This document shows, one piece after another, positions 1 through 10,768 of a DNA stretch of 64,000 bases (position 1 is the first letter of the stretch; every line of letters begins with the position of its first letter). This DNA comes from Mortierella hygrophila (Eukaryota; Mortierellomycota; Mortierellomycetes; Mortierellales; Mortierellaceae). The stretch is taken from assembly GCA_015680625.1 (NCBI GenBank), contig JAAAXW010000005.1:331461-395460 (forward strand), given 5' to 3'. Both the position numbers and the translations under genes were made by a program. The notes below the pieces were generated by a model. That model was not told the DNA's origin and did no database searches. It was given only the letters and a program-made list of their open reading frames with translations.

Positions 1-1389
1 TTCACCCGTTATCCCTACCGCTCCATGTTGTCAGTCTCTTTTTTTTGGTTTGTTTGTTTTGTTTCTCCCTCTCACCCCTCTCTGTCTCCTTCACTTTTGC
101 CACGAATCTGTAGGGGACTAATTACCCCGAGAATAGGAAAGGAAGTGATGAGCAAAAGGGAAAAAAGGAAAGAGGAAGAAGGGGAAGGCTAGGAAGGAAA
201 AGACAGGGGAGGGGAGGGGAGGAGAGAAGGGAAACAAAAACTGCATGGGTGTCACATCCATATCAAAGACGACGACAAAGAGAAAGACATAGCTTAATGC
301 GTGAGACAATTGGTCAAAACGAACAACGAAAAAGCGTACCGGTAGAGTCCCACTTCATCGACACCCTTGGCCTCAAGGAACTGTGCGCAACGATGCAAGA
401 CAGCAGGGACCATGGGTGTGTCAGGGATATGCGAGATCCGGATAGCCTCTTCAAGTTTTGCGCCAAAGATCGGCTGGCTGGACATGGGACCTGGGGTATT
501 GCTCAACAATGGTTCCGAATCTATCAAGCCATATGGGACAGCAGGTACATTGCATTGCATTTGTTGTAAAGTTGCGGACAGGTGGTTAGGATACCGAAGT
601 ATTGAGTAAAGCACAATAACACAGAAGCAACAAAAAAAACAATAGTCCAAGCACCAAGCACCAGGTCAATGGCCGCCCCATATTGATCCCGCCCCTTATT
701 GCCTTTTGTGTTCAAACAAGAATACAACTTGTGTCTCCAAAAACGAGATCCATGGTTGGTGCCCCTCTGTCAATTTCAAACCGTGATAAGGATGCGAGCG
801 AGTGGTACGTACTCTTTCTTGACCGCCCCCAGGACTTTGAAAGGATCTCTGCCCCCTTGGACCTCCACGAGTTCAAAGAGCTCGCAGAAGAAGAAGACGA
901 AACAACCTTTTCAGGCCTTGACTGTGAGCCGTTGAAGTAATCGTTGTTGTTATTGCTGCTGCTCAGAGGACCATGGCTGTTGCTGAGGTCAAGACTCTTT
1001 TTGCTCCCTCCAAACGTGTTTTGCAATTTCCTGAAGGGGTTTGAGAAGGGCGAGGTGCGCAAGGGCGAGACTTGAGACCGAAGCTCGTATTCGTGGGAGG
1101 CATCCGAAGAAGTATTAGGCGCGTTGCTGTTGTAAAGGTGCGGGTGGGAAGGATTAGGGGAGGGACTTGTAGGGGAGAGCAGGCTCAACGAGTTGGAGGA
1201 GCGTGAGGGGGTGAGGCTCTTGCGCGGGCGGGAGGGACTCAACGGGGACGGGTCATAGGACTGGCTGTGGCGGATAGAGATGGGACGAGGTAGGGCCTTC
1301 AAGGAGGGTGCAGAGGAAGAAGAAGAGGAGGAAAAGGAAGAGTGGGTCGTCGAGGTGGCGGTTGGCTCGTCCGGGCTCCTGTCAGTCAT
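1..1389 (-). CDS. RhoGAP domain protein (partial; 3' end beyond window)
   Basis: Probable GTPase-activating protein for Rho-family GTPases. Three exons chain in phase: 1389-813, 520-340 and 14-1, where the window cuts the gene. Exon 1 encodes about 190 residues that are Ser/Pro-rich and look disordered. Exon 2 opens the RhoGAP fold with FGAKLEEAIRI, then PMVPAVLHRCAQFLE and GVDEVGLYR. Exon 3 continues this as I-T-G, giving the family hallmark 'GLYRxxG' with its arginine finger; the codon for that Arg is split by intron 2. The start was placed at the ATG at 1389, just downstream (in gene direction) of a run of about 20 A on the coding strand; frame upstream of it is only low-complexity sequence. 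The rest of the GAP domain is missing from the window. The Rho target cannot be told. Family call is firm, exon 1 boundaries less so. Confidence 0.8.
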
Positions 1390-2729
1390 TTTTTTTTTTT
1401 TTTTTTTTTTGTTTAAGGGGTGGGTTGTATTAGGAGGGGGACAAGAGGAAAGGAAGGAAAGGAGAAAAGAGAAAGGACAAGGAAAAGGGAAGGGAAAGAA
1501 GGGGAGGAAGGTGGACAGAAGGAGGAGGAGGGCATTCAATGGGTCATGAGGAGGAGAGGAGAGGAAGGATGAAGCCGAGTGAATGGGATGGAGTGGGGAG
1601 GGTGTCAAGTGTGAGAGAGAGTGAGAGAGTGCGTGTGTAATGAAAGGAAAAAAAAATAATAGAAGAGCGAAAAGTATGCTGGAAGGAGAATAATAAATAA
1701 AGACGCAACAACAATGAAAAAGAAAAAGAAAAAAAAAAAGGAGGACTGAGGGAGAAGGGAAAGGGAGAAGGGATGGGAAGTGAGCCATGGATAGAGGGGG
1801 GAGGGGTCAAGGCAGAGTGAGAGTGCGAAGGTGTGAAAGTGTGAGGGAAGATTAAGAGAGCATTCGGAGGAGAGGAGAGGGGTGCGGGCCATGATCACCT
1901 ATCACTTATCACCACTAATCACTAATCACTTATGAATTTGACTTTGAACTGGTGTCAATATTGCATATGCACACTCCATCATAGTCAGGAACCACCCGTT
2001 GGGTAAATATAATTTAAAGGAAGGCGGGGGGGGGAAGTTGCAATGATTCCTCCTCCCTCTCCACACAGCCCACGCTTGTTTGTTTGCTTGTGGACGGAAT
2101 TGCAGGCATGTCTTCCCACTGTAAAGTAGAGAGGTAGACAGAGAGAAGAATTTCCTACTTTCACAGGGGTAGGGCGCCAACAGCAATGACAAACGCTCAT
2201 TGCGCACCTGTTATTGTTGTTGTTGCTCTCGCTGTACTTTGGCACGGCGCACTTCCCTTCTTTCTTCTTGTCGTCCTTCCATCCTCCACCCTTCCTTCCT
2301 TCCTTCCTTCTTTTCCCTTCACCCTCCTTCTTACCCTTCCTTCTTACCCTTCTTTCCTTCCTTCCTCCTACTACTCCCCTAATTTGTTTTTTTTTAATAC
2401 CCTCCTCCATTCGCTCTCGGCTCGTCCCATCATCCTCTTCTCCATGTCTTTGTCCCTTACCCCATCGCTCTAACCACAACTCATCACTCGCTTCTCTACC
2501 CCTTCTCCACACCCTACTCCAAACAACCCTCTGGCAAACAACTCATTCACACCATCCTCCATACTCATCACCACTACCTACAACCAGCCTCCCTCACCAT
2601 ACGCACACTCTTCCATCGCCAAACGATCACCCCCCTCAGTGCTGAAGACATTCATTCATCTTCTTTACCCCGATACTCTCAGACTCCCATTATCAGAACA
2701 GCCGACCCGGCACCTCTGTCAGAGTAACC
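1390..2729. other. Intergenic region between divergent RhoGAP and TRP-like genes
   Basis: No gene is supported. The left half is strongly purine-rich on the + strand (GGAAGG/GAGAG runs near 1440-1800); the right half is pyrimidine-rich (CTTCC repeats near 2260-2400) and leads into the ATG at 2730. Each tract is pyrimidine-rich on the coding strand of the gene it precedes, as in many fungal promoters and leaders. The open frames here are simple-sequence translations rich in Phe/Pro/Ser or Arg/Lys/Glu and were not accepted as genes. Confidence 0.6.
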
Positions 2730-5700
2730 ATGCCAGGGCAGCCCCGTTGGTGGCGCCAGCGGATACGACTCCTATTATTACCCCTAGCCATCCTCGCCTA
2801 TATTTCACTCATCCCCTCTTTTACCTCCGCATGGCCCTATGTTGACTGCTCTGGCACCAAACCTCTCTTCGACCTCGGCGCCGTCACCGCCTATCTTGAC
2901 GCATCTAATACCAACGTCCATTTGTCCCTGCAGGGCAACTTCTCCAAACAAGCCAGCCTTGCAGGGTTCTTCGCAAATCCGCTAACCAACGAATGTAAGC
3001 CAACCGCCAGGACTGATTCCCCTTGCAGATGCCCTAGCATCGTCTTTCCCTTCCCCTTTACTTCATCCCTCCCCACACCCACACGATATTTGCCTCACTC
3101 CATCACTGCGCTCTCATCCTCAATGCAAAAAAATGACGGAGAGAGACAGGGACCTGGTCCACGATGGCGGGTTTGGTGCTAATGATTTAAACAAAATAAT
3201 CTGCCCTCGTTCACTTCTCCGCTCTCGCAGTTATTAAAAGGCTAAAAGAGAGTTAATGGGTGCGATGATGACGGAGTTCAGTCATGAAGACAAATAGTCT
3301 ATTCTAGCCTGACAAATACAAAGAGAAAGCGCCAGACAGGGGCTACGTGCTAAAAGGATGAAGAGAAGAAACCACAGAGGGAGAAAAAAAAAGACAGAAG
3401 AGACGGAGGGGTCAGTGAGTAGGGCACGACAGCCAACACGTTGAACCGTCGACTTTTCAAAACCAAGGAAACCACGCGCTATCCCCAGAAAAAAGTAAAA
3501 CAATGCTTGTGCGCTGTGGTTCTAATTATTCTGTCTAACGCCCGTTCGCGCTTGGATTCTTGTTACTGTTAGGGAAGGCATATGTAGATACCACCATTAT
3601 GGATGCAAAGATTCACACCAGTGAAGGACCGGCATGTGGAGTGATCAAAGGAGGATGTCCTGATTCAAACAACTTGGGAGTAGGCCTCATCTCCACGGTA
3701 AGTACAGCAAGAAAAAGAAAAAGAAAAAGAAAAAGAAAAAGAAAAAGAAAAAGAAAAAGAAAAGGAAAAGTGATTTGCATGTGGATGCTCTCAGCTGTCA
3801 TTAAACATACAATTCCTTCTTTGTCAACCACAATCGTACTAGAGCTATGCAATCGCACAAACGGCACCCTTCACTGAACTCATGATCACCTTTCGAATCA
3901 TGGCCCCAGCAAATCAAACGGTTGTATGCGTCGCTGTACTGCTAGAGCAAAACATGCCCCAAGTCAACACCATCATCAGCTACCTCCCGCTCGCACTCGC
4001 TGTCTATTCTGCAGGGATCTCCTTCATATCGATTGCCTTGAGGGCGACCGTAAGCGGTAGTGGCTTTCTAGGCGCGGTTGCATCCTATGGACTCCTCGCG
4101 ACGTCGGAGATAATCAATGTTCACACCCCAGGGTTCTTCGACATCATCTTTTATACCCAGTTCATGGTGATGACCGGCCAACTCTCCATCAACTACCCTT
4201 CGTTCTACTCGACCTTCACAGCTCTCTTTCATTGGTCATTCCTCGAGTTCCGCAATTCGTTTGCAGGACATGGACCCGACAACGCAACCTATGTTCTGAC
4301 CTACGGCGGCGCTGGATCTGTCAACCAAGTCAAGGAATCCCCTTTCAGCTACAACGACAGGATTTTTGCAAAACGACTCTTGCCAGAATCTGGGCAGGAA
4401 ACCCTTGCCATGTCGGAACTGTTTCGTGCGATGGAGGTGAAGCTGCCTGTCAAGGAAGCGATCCCTGCACGAGTACCGGCACCCACCACTGTTGTTGATG
4501 CAAAGCTAAGGTATGCTCATGAATGTTGCCACCACAGGTATGATAGCATTCCTTTGTACGCGTCCCATGATCGCGTTTAACATTGCCAGATCCTCTGCTC
4601 GCCTTCAAACAATGATAGGAAGCGCCTGGACCCCGATCCCAATCAAAGTACAGTCTCCGTACAACCCACACCAACAAGCCCTACGGACACCGCCACCAGT
4701 ACAACTATAACGACTACAACAACGACGACCTCTACATCAACTGAATCGTCATCGACTTCGTCCAATAAATTGACGACCTCGAAGACACAATCGGACGTTA
4801 CAACTGTTTCTCAAACTCCTACGACGCCCACACCTACGCCTACGCAGAGCACCCCTATCATTCCCATCATCAACGACCCATTCAACAACAACAATGTGGG
4901 TTTTAAGCAGTACAATGTTTCTCTCTTTGGTCTGGAAGCGTATGCTGCAGCTATCGGAGCATACCCTTCGGACCTCTTTCTTTGCACCTTGATTAACACT
5001 GTTTTGGCGGGAGGGGCGTCCTTGTTCCTCTCAACCGTTGTGCTTGTCATCGTATGGTTCTGTGCCAAGGAAAGCCGTCAAAAGGGCAGAGCTTTGCAGC
5101 ACGCCTTTGACTTCGTCGCAGGTACTGCTTGAACGACAAAAAAAACTGCCGTGGATAATGTAATGGCAAGTCTTCGTGTGAACAAAGATTGACCTCAGAT
5201 TCTTTTGCAACTCTCTTAGGCAACGTGATCCGCGTTTGGCTGCTATTGTTCACACCATTGGCGTTGTCGGCAATGTTCCAGCTGACCATTTCAGGAGACA
5301 CCACCATGATGGCGATCGCTTCGACATCACTGATAGTCCTTACAGTAGGCACCAGTGTCTTTATTACTTGGAGGATCCTTCGCTCTGCGTCAGGAGACAA
5401 TCACCTGGAGGACTTTGGACTCCTTCTCAAGTACGGGGCTCTCTACAACACCCTTGCCGAAGAAGGCACCCTGTTTTTCCTTGTCAATCTCCTGGCTCGG
5501 TTTTTGTGGGGTCTCTCGGTTGCCATGTTGTCGGCATATGGAATCGCTCAAGTTGCCGTCCTGATGGTTGTTGAGCTCGGTTATATGATGGTCATTGGAG
5601 TGAAATGGCCGTTCTCCGACTCAGGTGACAACAAGTTCCACATCCTACTCAGTGTTGTCAAGATCTTAGTCACTGGATGCTCTATTCCCTATATCCAAGA

Positions 5701-7936
5701 GCTCAACGTGACTCCCAAGACCCGTCAGATCTTTGGATACGTCCAGATGGGTCTTCACTTGTCCGTCTTTGTTGTGATCTTTGCGCTTGTTCTGTGGAAT
5801 ACCATCCAGGTGGTCATGTTCTGGCAGACTCGGCATGAGCTTTCGTGGCAAGGACCGACCAAGAACTACGGTTTCGAGGACATTGCAGAGACGGAGCAGG
5901 ATTGGGTTGATACAGGGCGACCCGTCAGCCACCGACCCGATGATTCGTCGCTGGTCGATCTTTCCAAGACGAGGCGTTACACCGTCGAGCCTTACATTTC
6001 TTCCGTGAGCGACTCTGGCCGAGATTCATTACGTCCCCTATCTCCCGGAGATAGGACATTCGGAAACCGAGCAAGCATCCGACAATCTCACCTTCCCCCG
6101 AATTATCGCTTGTCCAGATTCCCGTCAGACGACGATCGCCATGCCCAGCCCGACTTGCGCTCAGAGGCGATGAGACCTTTGTCGAGTGCTGCAGGACCCA
6201 TGTCTGCACGATCCACCTCGCCTCCCCCACTCTCCCCTGGAGCCTCTGTCGATTCCTTGGATGGAGGCGCCATTCCACTTCAGCCCACACAACTCTCCAA
6301 AACACGATTCCAACCTCCCGTGCGCGACTCTTATACCAGATCTCAGAGGATGAATCACCAGCAGGCGACGCAAGATATGAGAACCAGGCGGATGTCCGAG
6401 ATTTTCAGGGACGGCCGATATCTCTATGAGCCAAATGATCCTACACCGCCTACAGCTGCTGCGCCAGTCGAGAAGACGAGCGTCTGGCAATCTGTCAAGG
6501 GCACATTTGGCGGCGTCTTCAGCATGAAGAAGCCCTCCATTAAGCGACCGTCCGGTGATGGTTCCAAGCCCAAGGCCTTTGAGGTCATTCGACCTAACCG
6601 ACCTCCACCTGTCATGGACATTGCTGATGACGCCTCCCAGGTTGGGGACGACAACTTGCGAGAGTTGAATTCTATCGGAATCAGCCGCTTCTTCCAAGAA
6701 TCGAGCCGGAACTATGAACGAAACAGGAGTCTCTTTGTCGCCAACCCCGAGGCTCTGGCTTCGCAGGCAGGATCTGTCCGGTCGTCATTATCGATGCCCG
6801 CTCCACCGACCATGTTACAGAGGACTGCATCTGATGCCACCTCGAATGGTGTCCCATCCGGTCGAGCCAAGCCGCTGAGGAATATGAGTACGGATCTAAC
6901 CTCAGTCTTGACAGGAATGGACTCTTCCTTCTCGGAGAACACTGTGTCTGAGAGCAGGAGGCAGTCTACACTTGGCGCACAACAGTCTGGTCCATCTCGC
7001 CTGTCGGTTGAAAGCAGCCTCCTGACTGAGACCCCCGTCAAGCTTCAAGGAGGTGGAATCCTGAAGATCTCCAAGGGTCCCGAGAAGGCGGTTCAATACT
7101 GGCGCAAGGAGTCGGGACAATATGTGGAGTCGCAGGCTGATCCTGAGCGGAAGCTCATGTCGTCGCCATCTCTCTTAATGCTCCCAACGACGCGAGGTGC
7201 GTTCTTGGACACCATCCCGACCGACACAACAGCTGGCAGGAAAACCGCTACGCCTTCGATCAAGAGCCGGGCTGGAAGCAGACCCGAGAGTCCCACGGAG
7301 AGTCATCATAGCAATAACGTTGCGGTGAGCGCAGGAAGAATGCACGAGATTCTGGACAGGATGTTCTCGGATGACCAAGATGATGAAGGGTCAGACACTA
7401 TCAGCGAGGACGATGAGTCGTGCTCAACATTTTCAGGACGCGTTTCGGCTACCATTCTGGCGCTTCACCAGAAGCGCGAACAGGAGGAGCTTTCGGATGG
7501 ACAGTCGCTCTACCGTCCGGACACACTGGAGCCCGTTCTGGAGTATGCCGATTCGGATGACGAAGGAGAGCGGGTCTTGAGAAGAGCAGCATCCTCAGCT
7601 TCAGCAGCAGCAGCACCGGGTAGCGGAAGGTCGACTCCCAAGAGGGCGGCCTCATCCACGGCGCTGGGAGCTCGAATTACAAACCGGCCCACACTGATGA
7701 GGACAGCGTCGAATCCGTCAACGATCTTGAGGCCGTCCAAGAGTGGGTCGTTCGGCCGTCCTCTTGCACAGACTCCTTTGCATTCGCCGTCTGTCCTCCC
7801 CTTTTCTGGATCGACTCCATCGCTCCTTCTTCCGGCGATGTTGAGTCGCCAGAGCTCACATTCCTCATTGCGCGAGACTACCAATTTTGGTTTGAGGCCA
7901 CCTCGGTCAGACTCTCCACATATTACGAACCCATAA
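2730..7936 (+). CDS. TRP/FLC-like polytopic membrane protein (ML-like + TRP domains)
   Basis: Fungal TRP-like channel/flavin-carrier (FLC/Pkd2) family, acting in ER, vacuole or plasma membrane; calcium or FAD-related transport is reported for relatives. Exons: 2730-2994, 3573-3697, 3843 to about 4500, 4590-5121, 5220-7936. The product is about 1,431 residues: an N-terminal hydrophobic signal segment, a Cys-containing ML-like lumenal domain (WPYVDCSG near residue 35), membrane segments in exon 3 (from IISYLPLALAV), a Thr-rich stalk in exon 4, more membrane segments in exons 4-5 down to HLSVFVVIFALVLWNTI, and then a Ser-rich cytosolic tail of about 660 residues. The junction at 4500-4590 is unresolved: the best GT donor (4511) breaks frame, while a weak GC donor at 4500 keeps it. 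Intron 2 holds an AAAAAG repeat. AATAAA lies at 7977-7982. The stalk between membrane segments is unusual. Family call good; transported substrate unknown. Confidence 0.8.
3709..3770 (+). repeat. AAAAAG hexanucleotide microsatellite in intron 2 of the TRP-like gene
   Basis: About nine to ten copies of a 6-nt A5G unit follow the GTAAGT donor at 3698. The intron runs to the acceptor ending at 3842, and exons on both sides join in phase 0, so the repeat is removed from the message. Read through, it would give a Lys/Arg run, which is why it appears inside an open frame. Confidence 0.9.
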
Positions 7937-10768
7937 CCCATATCCCCTCCCCCCCCTAGTTTTTATTTACCCTAATAATAAAGAGACGATCTTCTCAGTC
8001 CACGGTTGATTGATATTCAACGAGCGTAGGATGATTTTTTTTTGACATGATTTCAAACACAGGGCTCGATGTGATCAAAAAGCAATCTCCATATCACATG
8101 AACCAAAAACCATAGTCAGTGTCCTCGTTCATGGCAACAGAATGATATGTGTGGCATAGTTATAAGTAAAGGGCGGGGAAAAAAAAGAAAGAAAGAAAGG
8201 AAGGAAGAAAGAAGGTTAGGAAAGGAGGAAGGACAGAAAGAAAAGAAAAGAAAGGGAAAGGAAAGAAAGAAAGAATGTGAAAAGAAAGACAAGGGGGGTA
8301 ATATCGTTGATCATTGATAAAAAAAAATTGCGTTTGTCTTGGATGTTTCACGCGAAAGATATCAAGAGCAGTCCCTCGTCTAGTCTATCAGGCGCGTATA
8401 GTAACCCTATGCGGCCCCTCTCCCCGCCCCCCCCCCCCAGTTATGATCGCCATGCTGCATGTCCCTCAGTTTTGAAGAAAGTATTCTTTATTTGTGATTA
8501 CCATGTGCTTCACTCACATCATTCTCTTTTGCTTCTTCCCATTCGTAGCAACCCTCCTTTATTCTTTCCCAGTAATTGCAGACAGTGCCTATCCATCATC
8601 AATACTTCTGTATATATCAGAGTAACGAAAATACATTCAGATTACAAGGGCGTCCTTGTCTTTATGCCTACAAGCGATAGCGGTGATCAAAAAGGAGGGA
8701 GGCGGGGAGAGAGAGAGAGAGAGAGAGAGAGATCAAGAAAATGACAAAGTCAAAAAACTGGTCGATCCTCATCACCTTTCTTACTTTTCTTGACGATCAA
8801 ATGAGACGCACACTCATAGACAGATAAGAACGAATACAAGAAACAACAACGCTGACACTGTTACGTCAGTTGGCAGGACAGTGAGAGAAGAAAAGGAGAG
8901 ACACATAAATAAAAAAAAAATAAAAAAAAGTCAGGAAATGAATGAAAGGATGGACTGGAGGAGTGTGAACACGATTAAATTATTTGATCAACGCAGACTG
9001 GCCAGGTCCTGTTGATAAACTAAATATCCACCAGTCGCCATCACGGCGAGGTCCAGCTCGTCTTTATCAATGGGGTGGGTGAAACTAGCCAGAATTCAGG
9101 AACGGTTTCACTTTGTTTTAGCGCTTCAAAAAGTGAAGAGCATCTGTCTCCTTTTTTTGTCAGCTTGACTGACATAACGCTCATCGATTCTCGCTCACCT
9201 AGTTATTTTGGACGATCTTTTATAAATGGGTATGTAGTCTATTTACTGGAGCCAACCTGGTAGTCTAGTTTACACCCACCTTAATGCCTCAATGTTGAAA
9301 ACAATAATTCAATTAAGACAGAAAAAAAGCGCGCTAATGCATAAACGAAAGAGCGTTACAAGAAATAGTCGGGTGATACGTTTTGAAGTGTACCGAAAAA
9401 AAATCTGCCTATCGAGTGTGTGGAGAATGGGAGAGATGGAAAAATGGTCTACCTTTCCAGGGGGAATATGGCAATTAGGGGAAATGCGGCCTAACTGTTT
9501 GAGAGCTCATTACCAATATTAGAGTTAGTGTTAATAGTGAGAAACGAACGACTGATTATTTTTTCGTGTGAGTAGTGGTGGTGGCGATTAGACTACCCAC
9601 GGGTAGAGTTGATTATGGTAAACAGGCCGTTCAGGCATGTGCATGGTAATATAATTTTCGTTGTGTTGTGTCTTTTGTCATTGTTCTTCTGATTTGTGGG
9701 CAGGTTGCTGCCTTGTGCGTTTGTGATTTGTTGGATAGGGCCATCGTGGTATCGACGTTGTGCTCTTGGAAGTCCATTTTTGTGTGTTTTGTGTTTCTGG
9801 TTAATATGCGATGGGCGATGATGGTTGATGGGTCGATGGTTGATGTCTGTTGCACGTTTGTTTGGCAAACAAACAAACAAACAAAACAAGAGCATTAAAG
9901 AGACAAAGGAAGACAGAACAAGAAATGAGCTGTTGCGGTTGGGTCAAGTTGGCTAAAAAAAATAAAAAAAAAAATAATAATAAGACGGAGGATTGAGGCG
10001 ATCTAACAACGAGCGAAGGAACGAACGAACGAACGAAAGGAACGAAGGAACGAACGAACGGCCGACCCCAGGAAAGGAGCGTGATGAGTAAGTGGACCAT
10101 TGTTAATTAAGGTTGGAGCTTGTTTGAGAATGCGAATGAATGAATTTTATCCATACCGGCCCAGCCGGGTCAACTTGTTCGTCGTTCTGTGGTTTTGTTT
10201 TTGTTCTCTTGTGCTTCTCTTGGCAGCAGAGCGGCAACAAGTGGGCGCCAGTCTTTTATATATGCGCATACATTCAGCAAAACAAAGCAAGAATGCCCTG
10301 CCTCATGTATTTTTATGCGGATGCGAATTCACACATGCACCTGTGGCTCGGGTTGTCATTCGCTGTCTCGCTCATTTGGGGAGGTCGTTCTACCCGAAAG
10401 ACTCGTTTAGTCGTTCGATATGCAAGATGAGACGATTAGGATTGGGCCTTGACCTAGACTTGACCTTTTTGACTTGTACCTTGGACTTGAACATCCGACA
10501 AGGTTTCGTTTCCTTTCTTCTCTGCGCGTTCCCTCTCTTTTTTTTTTATTCTCTTTCGTCTTTTTTGTTGTCTTGCTTCGTTATCAACAACACACCCTTC
10601 TCCATCTCTTTCCTTTTCCCTTTCCCTTTTTCCCTTTCCTCACCGCAATATACCTTTCTTCCATCCCCCACCAATCGACTCTTCTTTATTGTATTATCCT
10701 TTCCCCCTCCTCCGTCGTCTTCTCCTCTTCCCTCACACGACCTCTCTTCCTCTTCAAACAAACATACA
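7937..10768. other. Intergenic region, 2.8 kb, no gene supported
   Basis: It begins with the 3' end of the TRP-like gene (AATAAA at 7977-7982). GAAA-rich purine tracts lie near 8170-8290 and a (GA)n run near 8709-8732. Near 9855-9880 is a CAAA repeat and near 10015-10070 a GAAC repeat. From 10500 to 10760 the + strand is a CT-rich tract leading to the ATG at 10769, probably promoter and leader of the next gene. A frame open from 10100 runs into that gene but its first 223 codons are of simple composition and I regard them as leader. No RNA gene was recognised. Confidence 0.55.

Noticed and set aside
712..1788. 358-codon minus-strand frame starting at 1788
   Set aside because: Only the part from the ATG at 1389 looks like protein; the N-terminal part translates a homopyrimidine tract and poly-A run (KKKKKKKK).
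8709..8732. (GA)n run and other microsatellites as mobile-element traces
   Set aside because: Simple repeats only; no terminal repeats, target-site duplications or transposase-like frames nearby.
10100..10768. In-frame 5' extension of the 917-residue protein by 223 codons
   Set aside because: The added codons translate CT-rich leader-like DNA into Phe/Ser/Leu runs, and composition changes sharply at the ATG at 10769.
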